From the NCBI GenBank assembly GCA_033398695.1, contig CM065809.1, positions 171,358,501 to 171,422,500 on the forward strand: DNA of 64,000 bases, given 5' to 3'. The translations under genes and the position numbers were made by a program. Below the pieces are notes generated by a model. It searched no databases, was not told the DNA's origin, and worked only from the letters and a program-made list of their open reading frames with translations. Below, piece after piece: positions 45,410 to 57,259 of the stretch (positions are counted from its first letter, which is position 1; each line of letters opens with the position of its first letter). The DNA is from Orobanche coerulescens. Lineage: Eukaryota; Streptophyta; Magnoliopsida; Lamiales; Orobanchaceae.

Positions 45410-48400
45410 GATGAATCCTACAATAGGAAGTTCTATGAAGCCACCCTAGAGAATCCTATTAAAGAATGATACGAGGTCCATCAGGACCCTCGTTACTAAT
45501 GCACTCTAATCCATTTCATGTTTCTTCTTCTTTTCCTTTCTTCTTTATTGACATATTTGATAAAAACAAGAAATAATAATAATAATAATAAATATGAAGT
45601 TCAAACCTCAGGAAAATGAGACCAAATCATGCCAAGCGGTTTACAAGAGAAGACCCCACGAGTATCTGACTGAACACTGATCATTGCCAAGTGATCCAGA
45701 AGAGCTGTTATTTTGTAGTTAGGATTACTCAATACCCCAAGCTCCCCCATCTTCAATTCCACCCACTTCATGCTGCAAAAAGTAAGTAAACATCATTTCA
45801 GCAACAGTATGCTTGTAGAATGTACACAGTATTTATCCATGCATTTGGCCCGTTACTAAAACAGCAGAACATCTTTGTTTAAGTTTTAGTAAGACCTAGA
45901 AAACGCATTTGGTGAAATTTCTAATGTCTTTCCTTGGCAAGGTAGCTGTAAACACCAAATGCAGAACTTAATATTCTGGAGAAAGCTATGGGGGGAAACT
46001 AACCCAAAAGGATTAAAGGGTAGTAGAGGCTTAGAAAAAGGTAGTGTCGCCTTGGTTTCGGTAGCGCGTAGTGACCATTTTTGTTGATGTTTTAGTCGTG
46101 TAATGTCGTGAACGCAACGCAAAAGAAGTCCTAGGAGAATCTAAAGGAAACAAACCATCAAGTAAGGACACATCTTGGTGGAATGATGAAGTTAAGCAAG
46201 CGATAAAGACCAAACGTGAATGTTATAAGGTACTGGGTAAATGCTCGAGCGATGAGAATTATGAGAAGTACAAGAAAGCTTGAACATAAGCTAAAAAGGC
46301 AGTGCGAAATGCCCGATCAAAGGTCAATCAAGAATTATATGCAAGATTAGATACAAAAGAAGGGGAAAAAGATATCTATAAACTTGCTCGAATGAGAGAG
46401 AAGAAGACGCGAGATATTGGAAAAGTTAAATGTGTGAAAGATACTGACCAAAAAGTTTTGGTTCAAGATAAAGAGATAAAAGAGAGATCGAGGTCATACT
46501 TTGATACCCTATTCAATGGCCATCAAGAACAAGATATTGAAAATTTAAACATCCCCTCAAGTATGGTTAACCGAGAGTTTAAGAAGAGAGTTCAAAAGGG
46601 TGAAGTGACAATGGCATTAAAGAAGATGGGGTCAAAGAATGGGTAACTATGCTTTTCAATAAGATTTGGGGGAGAGGGATCGAATGGGTAACTATGCTTT
46701 TCAATAAAATTTGGAGAAGCAATAAGATGCCATCAGCATGGAGGAAAAGTATTTTCGTCCCTTTGTATAAGAACAAATGTGATGTTCAAGATTGTTTTAA
46801 TTATCGCGGAATTAAACTAATGAGTCATACCATTAAGTTGTGGGAACAAATGATTGAACAAAGGATCAGGAAATGTGTGAAGATAACAGAAAATCAGTTT
46901 GGATTTATGTCTGGAAGATCGACCATGGAAGCAATTTATCTTATCCGGCAGTTGATGAAACGTTATCGAGATAAAAAGAAAGATCTACTAATGTTGGGAG
47001 GACAGAAGAATTCCCTATTACGATTGGGGTGCACCAAGGATCTGCACTTAGTCCTTTTCTCTTTGCCATAGTCATGAACGAATTGACAAGAGAAATTCAA
47101 AATGACGTTCCGTGGTGTATGATGTTCGCAGATGATATTGTGTTGATTGATGAAACGAAGGTTGGAGTGCAACAGAAATTGACGTTCCGTGGTGTATGAT
47201 GTTCGCAGATGATATTGTGTTGATTGATGAAACGAAGGTTGGAGTGCAACAGAAATTGGAACTTTGGAGGATACTTTAGAAGCTCTAAGCCAAAAACGGT
47301 GATAGAGAAGCGGGGATGATCACATTTGATGGGAAAGTTGCTCATGAATCCACTTCCTTTTGGTATCTTGGATCTATTATCCAAAAGGATGTAGAGCTAG
47401 ATGGCGATGTGGCTCACAGAATAAAGGTAGGGTGGTTGAAGTGGAAGAGTGCCACAGGGGTTTTATGTGATCCTGACATGCCTCATAGATTAAAGGGTAA
47501 ATTTTACTGTAGGGCAATTAGGCTTGCACTATTATATGGCACCGAGTATTGGGGTGTAAAACAGTGTCACGTTCAAAAGATGAATGTGGCGGAGATGCGT
47601 ATGCTACGGTGGATGTGTGGTCATACAAAAAAGAATCGGCTCAGAAATGAGGTGATTAGAGAGAAGGTAAGAGTTGCGTCTATAGAAGACAAGATGATGG
47701 AGAATCGATTACGATGGTTTGGTCATGTGAGAAGAACACTTGTTGATGTCCCAGTGAGGAGGCTAGAAAGTTGGGGAACAAGTAATATTGTGAAAGGTAA
47801 ATGAAGACCCAAGAAAACTTGGATAAAGATGATTGAAAATGACATGCGGTTTCTTGAAATTGGAGAAAGTATGGCAATGGAGAAGCAAATGTGGCGGGAA
47901 AGAATACGGATGGTAGATGGAATCTGATTCCTTTTTTTTTATTCGTATTTTCTTTTATTTCATGTTATCTTTTAATTTATTTTTCAGGATCTTTTTTTTC
48001 TTTTTCTTTTTTTGTTAACATTCATTCTCATGTTTTTTTGTGCTTTTTCTCTGCTTTTTTCCCTCTCTTTTTCCTTTTATGTTATTTATGTAACGATCAT
48101 TGACGGTTTCAAAATTTGATTCATGTTAGTCGACCCCAAATCATTTTGGGACTAAGGCTCACATGTTTTTATGTAGTTTTCTAGGTGAAAACGGAAATAG
48201 GTCGAACAAACCGGGCCATTGGAGCCTCGAAACACCAGGTGAACGGCTGAGTCACGACTTGAACGAGGGCTCGGTTCCTCGGTGCTGTATCGTCGGTCAC
48301 GGCCGAGCCAATGCCCTCGGTTAGGGCTGTCAAACGGATAATACGGAGCCGGATATGGCCATATCCGTATCCGAATCCGGCATTTAGTAAAGGTATCCGA

Positions 48401-51400
48401 ATCGGTATTCGAATTCGAAATATCCGAACGGACCGGATACGGATAATATCCGGCGGATGCTATCCGGATACGGATAATATCCGTATCCGTCATTTTTTTT
48501 TAATCTTCAAAAATTTAAATGCAGTAGGAGGGATTTGAACCCTGGTGGAGCTCCTTCTCCTTATCAAATTCCTAATGCCAATACCACTTGGGCTAGCTGA
48601 TCCGATTGTTGTGTTAGAAAGGAAAATAACTAATAAGTAAAGATAACTTATAGCGCATGCTTATATTTTAATATTGAGAAATAAAAGAATGAAAACATGT
48701 GACAAGTATTATGGGGAGTAGCATGCTTATATTTATATATTAAAATTATATTAAAAAATATATTATATATAATTAATTTCGAATACGGATATTTTCGGAT
48801 ACGGATGTGCCTATATCCATATCCGTATCCGAATTCGGATACGGATAATATTCGTATCCGCTTTTTTTCGGATACGGATAATATCTGTTTTTTCCGGATA
48901 CGAATACAGATATTTCGGACGGATAACGGATTTTTTGAATTTTTTTGACAGCCCTACCCTCGACGGCATAGGCCGAGCCCAAACAGTGCCCGACCGACGA
49001 GGCAACCGAGACCGAGCACCCTTCCGGACCGAGGCCGAGCGAGCTAAAGATGTCAATGGGTCGGGTATGGTACGGGTATGCCTCCTCCATACCCTACCCT
49101 ATTTGATTCGGATCGAGTTTGGGTATTGTCCATCGGGTAATCGGGTACTCAATGGGTATTCGGGTACCCGTATACCCTATATTTAAAAATATAAATATTT
49201 TTAATATATACATATAATGTAATTAATAAGTTCAATTTAGTATAATAAATATTTAAAATATAATATTTTATATAATAATATATCTAATTTATAATATATT
49301 ATAATATTTATGTATAATATATAATAATAATATATTTATATAATTCAAATGGGTACGCAGGTCGGGTAATCGGGTCGGATATTCGGGTAAATATACTACA
49401 CACATACCCTACCCGTACCCGATCATAAAACTTCGGATTCGGCCGATACCCGACCCGATTTCGGGTTTATCCGACGAGTAGGATCGGGTACGGATAAAAT
49501 TGACATCCCTAAGAGAGTCACCTAGGGGTGTAAATGAAATGAACGTTCGTGAAAAGTTAGCGAAAAAATTCGATCAACCCTTCAGTTCGTGTTCGAGTTT
49601 GACCGAGCCGAAAGTTCGCGAACATATTCGTTATATATACGAACCGAACACGAATACGAACTATTCGCGAACAAATGGTAAATATTAATATATATTTTAT
49701 TATTTTGTTACAGTTTCAAAACCCCAAAAGTAAGCTAACCCTCAACTAGGGCTGTAAATGAGCCGAACTATACCGAACCTTTACTGGGTTCGGTCCGGCT
49801 CGAAATTATTCGAACCTTAGGTTCGATTCGGATCGAAAATTTCGAACCTCAGAATTTGAGGTTCGATTCGGCTCGAAGGTTAAATATTTTTTTTATAGTT
49901 CGATTCGATTCGACTCGAATTTTCGAACCGTTCAAATATAGTTCGATTCGGCTCGAGTTAAAGTCCAGTATAACTTCATAAGTCCAGTATAGTTCGAATA
50001 TAGTTCGGTCCGATTCGCCGAAGCCGAATGGTTCGACCTGGGATGAGAGGGGTTTATGTCTTGGGCCAAAGCCCCACGAATCGAGCCGAACCGTTCGGTC
50101 CGATTCCCGAATCCTATTTTATAGGGTTCGGCTCTAAGTTTGGTGTCCCGAATCGAGCCACGAATCGAGCTTTTTCGAGCCGAATCTTTCGAACCGAATC
50201 GAACCTTTAGGTTCGTTCACAGCCCTACCCTCAACTGTCACACTCTTCATTCTCATAGCGCCTCCCAAGTCCCAACTTATTTTTTGTATTGTTATTACTT
50301 GAATTTGTATGAATTTTGGCTTCTTGTTTGTTCGAACACAAACAAACCAAGGAATGCTTGAACCGAACTGTTCGAACGCAATTGAATCGAATTGCGAATG
50401 AACGCGAAATTTCTGAAATTTTAATGAACCGAATACGAGAAAGTGATTGGAATGTCCGTCGAACACAAACATGAACTGAACATACCATATATCGAACGAA
50501 TGAACGTTCGTTAAGATCATTGTTCGATTCGTTCGGTTCGGAATACACCCCTCGAGTCACCCATGCCAGACCGACCCCGACCACCCCTGGGTGTGCAATT
50601 TTGCCTATTTTTAGTATTTTCGATAAACAACATTTGAGCCTTAATCCCAAAATGATTTGGAGTCGAGCTATAGTATTTTCGGTCAAATCTATAAATAAAT
50701 GTTTGACCGCTTTATTTTGCAACTTCCCCTCATTTTTCAGATTTCAAGTTTGCAAGCACTTTTCTCTTTAGTTTTTCTCTCTAATCGCCCCCCTATAAAC
50801 CCTAGATCTAGATTAAATTTGCAATTTTCAGTCTATTTCAATTCCTAGTCTTCGTTAGTGTAATTGCAATTGTCTACCTCAATTTCTCCATGGAACTTGC
50901 TTTATTTTGTGTTCACACTCTTTTAATTTTGATTTCTTGCGCCATGAGCGGCTAGAACCCTAATTCTAAGAATTTGAGGGAAGTTGATTCAATTCACCTA
51001 GGGTTTAGCAGGATTAGCAACTGAATTATTCTAACTTGGGGGAATTGTGTTAATTAATACCAAATATGAGAAAATCGAGCCGAAAGGACAATTTGCCTCA
51101 AAATCCCCAAAATTAGAATTGGATGTATTTTGGGAGGACATCATACAATTAAGATTCAATTGTTGATTCCGGCTAAATTCCTAGTGGAATTTGGGCAACT
51201 CCTATCTCCCTAGACTTTGAAACTCAAATTTTTTCCTCTTTGTTAAATTGCGCATTTTAGCTGTTTGATTAATTGTCTTGGAGGTAATTTTTACTTGTTT
51301 TTGTCAATTCCGCATTTCAATTATGATTTCTCTTAATAATAATTCTCTACTTGTTTTTGTTAATTTAGCACTTTAATTGTCATTTCTTTTCCTTGGTGAT

Positions 51401-54400
51401 AATTCTCAACCCAATCAATGTTAGGCCTTGGTCTTTTTAGCACACTATTCTTTGCTTTTGTGTTTTTATTCATTTTAACCCTCCTTCTATAGAATCTATA
51501 CTTCCTCGAGAGATCAACCCGATTTGATTTACCGCTCCTACAAATCAATCTTGTTCTCTTGCGGGTGAGATTTAGTAAAAGTCTAAATTCTCAAAAACAA
51601 AATTTTGGCGCCATTGCCGGGAAAATTTAATAATTGCTAGTGGACGAAAACCAATTTAGTATTGCTTCTTTTTTCTCACTTTCATTTGCATTTTTTTGTT
51701 TGTTGGTTCCCTCCGACTACGTCTCGGTTTGTTTGTGTATGCAATATCACCGAGGAAGACCTAGGAAGACTATGACTGCACCACCCAAGCTTGAAGGAGA
51801 ACCAATCAAAGGGATCTGCATCGATCTCGAGAGAGAAAAACAAACAACGAATCCACCTCCATTACGACCCCTCTATATGTGAGGCTTTGCTAGGCTGGTC
51901 ATAAACTATGAAACATGAACACTTCAAATTGGAAATTTTAGTTGTATCGTGTCCTCTTTTACCTGTAAAAAGCATATATGTGTCGTGTCCCATATGCGCT
52001 CACGTGTTCGTGCTTCCTAGGTCATAAGCGATTATACATCATGCATCGTCTTAAGCGAGCCGACACGAAATTCCGAAATCAAAAGACATTATTTTCCAAA
52101 ATTGCCACCCTTATACAGAATGCCAAACGAAGACCCACTCAATTTCGTTCGAGTGCAAACCTTGCCTCTTCAGCGTTTGCAAGAAGATCAAGTATATATG
52201 AAGTGCGTCCCTTATACTTTCGGAAGGATCGAGCCAAGTCGTGGCTAATGTCTCTAGCACCAAACTCTTTGACCACGTGGGACATGGTGAATAACCATGT
52301 CCATATGGAGATACTCCTCATCAAAAGAGGACAGATAGTCATTCCAAGATTGTCTCTTTTAGCTAAGGTGAGAGTGAAGCATTTGATGAGCCTTTGGAGC
52401 GTTTCCAAGAGTACTTAACCCAATGGACACATCATTTTTTATTTGAGCTTCTCAATCAATTTTTCTATAATGGATTGTCTTTGAGTTTCCAATATATATA
52501 ATCGACAACACTGCCGGAGGAGATATTAAGGCGAGAACGGCCCATGAGAGGTATGATATTTTCAAGACGATGAGCACACATTCCCAACAAAAAAGCAATA
52601 GGAACAAGTGAACAGTGGTAAATGAAGTAAGTTCGACATCTCTGGTGAGAAAGATGTTTAGTGATCTAATGAAAAAGCTTAATGAAGACCAAGGGCGAGA
52701 CAAACAAGTTGATTCCCAGGTCCAAGAGGAAACTTGCGATATTTGCGGAGTATATGGCCATAAACTGCAATTTAACTTTGGAAAAGAAGTGAATATGGTG
52801 CAAAAGTACCAAGCCGAGATCATCCTAAATGAACAATCCATACTTCAACACCTATAATCCAAGATGGAGAAATCACCCGAACTTTGGGTGAGGCAACACA
52901 GATGCACCTCCTCCAAAGGCTAATGTATCTTTTGTGCCTAGACCGCAATTCTCAGCCAGCACGAGCTCCCAAGCGCCATCTTGCCCGACGAACCCAAATG
53001 CTAACCAACCTTCTTATTCGTGTTCTCAAGGGCCGACTACTCTTACAATAGGGCCGAGTCAAAGTCGGGCGTATGGGCCGAACCAAGCTACCTATCTGGC
53101 CATCCAAGGGAAAAGCCACAATCCATACGGGGCAAACATTCAACCCGTGGATGTGTGGCGCTTCAACGCTTTTGAGGCAAAAGTTAATGCAAAGTTTGAT
53201 TCATTTGATGTCACTATAAGGAGGATGGAGATAGCCATGAGCCAAATGGTGACGGGAACGAGTGAGATGAATAGAAACAATAAAGGAAAATTTTCGAGCC
53301 AACCGGAACAAGTTAAGGCAATTACGGTGCTTAGAAGTGGTAAGGTGGTTGAAAATCAAGTTCAAGACCCTACTCAGTTAGGAGCCACCTTGTGAGCCTG
53401 GTGATGGTCTGATCCCAATACCCAAAAACTCATCCTTGAAATGGATTCCGACAAGGAGGATAAGGAGATGGCGCTCCACAAGACGTCGAATCCGTACAAG
53501 CCTCATATTCCATATTAGAGGTGTGTGAACCCATCAAAGCAAGACAAGTAATTTTTTGAACTTTACTCTATGCTTACTAAAGTGAACATTAATATGATAT
53601 TGCTTGACGTTGTTCGTAATATTCCATCTTATGAAAAAAAAAATCAAGGATTTCATGCCTGAGGAGAAAATTTGGTTATAATGGAAAAATTATCGTTTCG
53701 AATACGGGTAGCGCTTTATTTCACCTTTTTGTCTCATAAGGAAAAGATTTCGAGAGTTTTCCAGTTAAAAAGAGACTAGAGAGATGTTTGATTTGGGGAC
53801 GGGAATTAATTTGATGCCATTTTCTATTTTTCAAAAACTCGAGCTTGGGGATATAAAGCCCATCTGTATGTGCTTACAACTTGTCGATTGGACTCTTAAG
53901 TATCCTAAGGGGATTATTAAGGATATCTTAGTTAATGTGGGATGTTTGATTGTGCCTGTTGATTTTGTTATACGTAATATGGAGATGTTCCCAATAATGA
54001 GCATGAGCATACTATTCTTCTTGGTCGTCCATTTATAGTAACGACAAATACAATTACTGATGTTAAGCGCTTCCACATGCGATCGGGAAAGGGGGCATCA
54101 CATCTTGGGTGCTAAGCCCTTATCAAAACTCAATACGCCTTGCTACGCTTGCATTCACATCTTATCAAAACTCAATATGCCTCGATAATAACCCACAAAT
54201 CACCATCACATCGAGTATCGACATGTGCCCGGAGGAAATCCATGTCGACTTGAAGATCATCTAGTTTCAATATGATGTGAATCCAAGCATTTGAAGCGTC
54301 GACTTCAGGAGGAGGTCGAAAGGGGGGGGGGGGGGCTCGATGGTAATTGAGGTGCTCGGACGAAAAGAATAGGGCAATGGGTGGTAAACCGGACCCTAGA

Positions 54401-57136
54401 GGTGGACTCTCCTTCCTTCGTTTTACGCATTTTCGTAGCTAGGGCCTCCGCCTTCGTACGAACTTCCTCGGTAGGTAAAAGCTCACTTCTTCCAATGGTG
54501 ACCGGCGTAGATGAGGGACTTTCCATCAAGAATCTTCACGCTTATTTCGGTAAGCTCCTTCTTAAATTTGATCTTGAAATAGTTAGCCACTGACGTAATG
54601 ATATTGGCATGATATAACCTCAAAGTGTCCCTCGATCACCTCCTTCATAGTCAAAATAATGAACGCTGAAGTTTTGACGGTTCGTCTTAAGCAAGCACCA
54701 CAAAAGTATAAGTCCCGATTTGCCACCTTGTTCGACTCATCCTTTCCGCAAACGAGATGGCAAATCAATTTGTGCCATATAATGAGAGCTCGATCGCGGA
54801 AACTTTGAATGCTACTCCCCTTCCGAAGCGGTGTCAATGAATCGACAAGAAAAAACCCAAAATGTCTCTTGTTTTATTCCGGAGCTTCCTCGTTTGGTTC
54901 GTCTCCGATCGCGTCGAAACCAAAAATATCCTCCAACATCCCTTCGTCGATAAATACCTCTCGGTCGCCTAATCGGCATCCGAAACTATCTGGGATGTCG
55001 TCACCGTAGCAAATTGTAGAATAGCACGCCAAGACCAACTCTTGATACCCCGTTGACACGTTTGCAAAGACTTTCTTCCACTGAAGCCTTGCGATCGAAG
55101 CCCGGGAGTTGTCATAGGCGCCCCTTCGCTTATTTATCTCCCAATCAAGGCCACAGGGCCGTGTGAAAGGGCGTCTATGAAGACTTTGGAATCATTCCGT
55201 GTAATTCAGCATGAAGACCTTCTATGCCCATAATTATATATGAGCATTGAGCAACATATAAACTATTATAAAAGTTTGTTCACAAGCAAAAACTTCAGTA
55301 AACACAAGTACATTGATGATGAGGAAAAGAAAATCCTAACCTTGTTGCAGACCATATCATGATATCGTACTCTGCATAGACCGCGGAGAGAAATTCATGA
55401 AGATCTGTGTAATTAATAACATAACAATTAATAAAAATGGCCATTAATTTAAGATATGCAATGGAAGGCTTATCAACATTGAACACTTACAAGGCCGCAT
55501 TAGTTCTAAAGGATTTTCTGCTGGTGAGCGGTGGTCAAATAGGGTATAATCAATGTCCAGAACAAGCAGTTTTTTGCCTTTACGACAGGGATTTCGGACT
55601 TTAATCTAGCATATAGAAAGAATAATTTATTACACTCGATAAGACTTGTGATTGCTAATAAGACAGAAGTAACTGACCTTGTACTGCTCAACACGTCGTC
55701 TCAGTTTCAGTTTATAGACTTCGTTATCTTTGATGTCCATGGCTTCATCTTGCTCAAGTTCAAGATCATCAATAATTTCTGGGGACTCCGCTTGATCCAC
55801 GATTATATCATCTTCCATTGTACTGCCAATCCCAAAAAAATCAAAATATCTGCTTCAATTCAAGCTTATACTAGTAAATCAACCATTCTAAGATGTTTCT
55901 GCAGGGAAACTTCACTAGTGTGTTGCAGTAAACAAACTGAATCAAACACAATTCTAGCAAGGAAAAAAGAAGAACATATGAAACACGTTCCTTTTTATAA
56001 TTTGTTTCAATAAATTTAAGGAGAAACAAGCGTGCTGAAACAGGTGGTAAAAAGATGGGCGGATAAAGAAAGTTTTGAACTTCAAAGGGCTTGAAAGTGC
56101 AGGATGAGATCTACCTTGAGATTCAAATATATATGGTAGAAGATGAAGGCAATGTTTTAAAAGGCTGTCGAGGCGTAAATCTTGAGGCGAGGCAGAATCA
56201 TAACACTTCGAGGCGCTAATTTTTTATGAATATCTGTGGCTTCCGCCTCATCGTGTTGAGGCACACGTGAGGCACACGCCTTGAGGCCTTGAGGACCTTG
56301 AGGCGTTTTTATGCAATACTACGTAGTCTCGTCGAGAAGACAGACGCACGGAGGCCAAAGCTCAACGAAAGTAGAAGGTGCAACCCTAAGGACAAGAGCT
56401 GTTTTTGGCGTGGTATTTCTTCTTTCAAACTCAAATCCTAAGTCGATTATTCTCTTTGGCTGGAGAAAGTGCGCCTTGCAGCAAAGAAACTGCCTTGCGC
56501 CTTTTAAAACATTGGATGAAGGAGAACATGAATGCCAAGAAACGTATTTTAAGGTGCAAAGTGACAAACAAAATTGATTAGAGGATACAGAGAACCACTG
56601 ATCCTAGTCCCCCACCTCCATCTTCATGTAGACGCCTAGTGGCAGTAGCAATTTAGAGATCTTAAGGCAGTAGATCATAAATTGACGATATGACTCCATA
56701 AATTCTTTTAAACGCACAGAAATTACTGAAACCCCAAAAGTAAGAATTAAAACTTTGAGATTTTTAACAACATAAAAAAATTCAACTTATATTAACAATA
56801 CAAATGACTAATACTCATACATAAACACAAAACTACGCAAAGAAAATACCCAATCATGGTCATCTTGAGAGAGGCTTTGAGTGGGATCTGAGAGAGAAGT
56901 AGGGAATCGTCGGCGAGCTTGGAGGCGAGCTTAGGGTAAAGAAGCTTTTGGCGTTTGGGCAACACGTTTGTGACCTCGCAAATACGAAGCTTGAGTTCCC
57001 AGACCGTATCTTGGCCGCATACTCTAACGGTATACTCTTTTCCGTTCCATTTCACCGTCAGCGTCAGTTCCTCCTCCGTCAACGGCGAGACCGCCAAAGC
57101 GGCTGCCGTCGACGAAGACGACGCTTCACTTGCCAT
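44955..57136 (-). CDS. UBLCP1: Ubiquitin-like domain CTD phosphatase (UBLCP1 family), six exons
   Basis: Minus-strand exons: 57136-56850, 55822-55678, 55605-55491, 55404-55341, 45772-45607, 45194-44955. All introns are GT-AG and phases agree, giving 338 residues. Residues about 24-95 form a ubiquitin-like domain ([18 protein letters not shown]). From about 155 follows an FCP1/SCP-type phosphatase with catalytic DIDYT at 161-165, IWSATS near 199-204 and MFDDLRRNF near 268-276; it ends KRRRED. Length and domain order fit the plant UBLCP1-like family (about 330 residues). The human member is a nuclear phosphatase that acts on proteasomes; that role in plants is inference. The ATG at 57136 is the first in frame. 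Intron 4 (45773-55340, 9.6 kb) holds a LINE, four MITE-like elements and gypsy remnants; intron 5 has a run of 29 A (45378-45406). Partial copies of exon 6 occur at 14593 and 37654. Confidence 0.92.
46113..48163 (+). pseudogene. RTE-clade LINE, 5'-truncated and internally deleted (intron 4)
   Basis: The endonuclease domain is missing except for its end. Recognisable: a basic linker (KSKARNARSK type, 46290-46400); reverse transcriptase segments [13 protein letters not shown] and [13 protein letters not shown] (about 46740-46850), [16 protein letters not shown] (about 46890), and [17 protein letters not shown] and [10 protein letters not shown] (catalytic motif C, about 47030-47150); and the C-terminal region with [10 protein letters not shown] and [11 protein letters not shown] and [10 protein letters not shown] (47530-47750). 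Near 46990 the block with motif A is deleted. Two short tandem duplications occur, at 46638-46725 (44-bp unit) and 47103-47256 (77-bp unit, duplicating the FADD motif). The 3' end, 'gtcgaccccaaatc..gggactaaggctc', is typical of plant RTE elements. Many stops. Confidence 0.88.
48323..48955. mobile_element. MITE-like element with GGATAC/GTATCC-rich interior (intron 4)
   Basis: Inverted ends AGGGCTGTCAA and TTGACAGCCCT. The flanks (CCCTCGGTT and ACCCTCGAC) are only partly alike, so the target duplication is unclear. Both subterminal parts are degenerate runs of 'ggatacgg' and 'tatccg'. The centre holds a tRNA-like sequence (48496-48605) and AT-rich DNA. Confidence 0.7.
48496..48605 (-). mobile_element. 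Short tRNA-derived SINE-like fragment
   Basis: On the minus strand the segment starts GGATCAGCTAGCCCAAGTGG (box A-like) and has GGTTCAAATCC (box B) 60 bases on, then a short AT-rich tail ending in a run of nine A. It lies inside the MITE-like element 48323-48955. No clear target duplication. It does not fold as an obvious functional tRNA. Confidence 0.45.
49047..49510. mobile_element. MITE-like element with GGGTA(C/T)-rich interior (intron 4)
   Basis: Inverted ends GATGTCAAT (49049-49057) and ATTGACATC (49499-49507). Subterminal parts are runs of 'gggtacggg' and 'tacccgta'; the centre is AT-rich. No exact target duplication recognised. Confidence 0.65.
49524..50553. mobile_element. Mutator-like MITE with GAACGTTCG-rich interior, host of a nested element
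   Basis: Inverted ends AGGGGTGTAAATG and ..TACACCCCT. Flanks GAGTCACCT (49515-49523) and GAGTCACCC (50554-50562) agree at 8 of 9 bases. Subterminal parts are runs of 'gaacgttcg', 'cgaacac' and 'ttcgttcg'. A second element (49748-50226) is inserted in it, leaving about 550 bases of its own. Confidence 0.75.
49748..50226. mobile_element. Nested Mutator-like MITE with TTCGATTCGG-rich interior
   Basis: Ends AGGGCTGTAAATG and CACAGCCCT. Perfect target duplication ACCCTCAACT at 49738-49747 and 50227-50236 (9 bp plus one ambiguous base). The interior is almost wholly degenerate TTCGATTCGG / CCGAATCGAA repeat. It is younger than the element around it. Confidence 0.82.
50635..50670 (-). mobile_element. 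RTE LINE 3'-end fragment
   Basis: TGAGCCTTAATCCCAAAATG and the following 'atttggagtcgagc' are the reverse complement of the LINE end at 48128-48163, with two or three differences. So a 3' tail of the same LINE family lies here in opposite orientation, with the MITE cluster between the two. Confidence 0.6.
50690..51621 (+). mobile_element. Athila-like gypsy LTR/leader remnant with primer binding site
   Basis: TGGCGCCATTGCCGGG at 51606-51621 matches the primer binding site and leader of Athila/Tat-type plant elements (tRNA-Asp type, usually TGGCGCCGTTGCCGGGG) with one change. The 900 bases before it are non-coding and look like the end of an LTR; the LTR start was not identified. The coding remnant at 51771-54110 follows in the same orientation. 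Confidence 0.65.
51771..54110 (+). pseudogene. Athila-like gag-protease remnant (intron 4)
   Basis: ATG near 51771 ([14 protein letters not shown]). Gag follows with '[15 protein letters not shown]' and 'SLTTWDMV' near 52220-52290, as in the Athila/Tat gag. Further on are a CX2C-X3-GH motif ([10 protein letters not shown], about 52735) whose last Cys is Phe, and '[11 protein letters not shown]', typical downstream of it (52855-52890). The gag tail is 52934-53395. A protease remnant is at 53784-54038 ([17 protein letters not shown], where Athila has DLGASINLMP). Many stops and frameshifts. No reverse transcriptase or integrase follows, so the element is truncated at about 54110. Confidence 0.8.
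54305..55060 (-). pseudogene. Remnant of a plant retroelement ORF (putative plant transposon protein type)
   Basis: On the minus strand two frames follow each other. 55059-54874 contains '[17 protein letters not shown]'. 54837-54583 contains '[18 protein letters not shown]' and '[11 protein letters not shown]'. The pattern (a short R.V.id...i..i.g motif, then R...l.W..l...i..g......v.r..L) resembles the 'putative plant transposon protein' domain found in many gypsy-derived ORFs; I assign this from memory of the pattern. A run of G (about 54324-54336) follows. It is broken by stops and lies in intron 4. Confidence 0.45.
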
Positions 57137-57240
57137 TCGAAGAGGGCGGCTCACAAGAAATTAAACGGACAGATAAATTTTACCTCGGGTCGGGTCCTTT
57201 TGACAAAGAGGCGGAGAACATCCTCGTTTCCTTCAGAGCT
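57137..57240 (-). promoter_or_regulatory. 5' flank of UBLCP1
   Basis: The 100 bases before the ATG are less AT-rich than their surroundings ('gggtcgggtcc', 'gaggcggagaac') and should hold the 5' UTR and promoter. No clear TATA box was seen. Repetitive DNA starts at about 57260. Confidence 0.35.
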
Positions 57241-57259
57241 GTTTGTTGCAAAGTATCTT

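Noticed and set aside
48520..48601. Possible tRNA gene on the minus strand
   Set aside because: Box A and box B-like sequences are present, but the arms do not pair convincingly and an A-rich tail follows; a SINE fragment is more likely.
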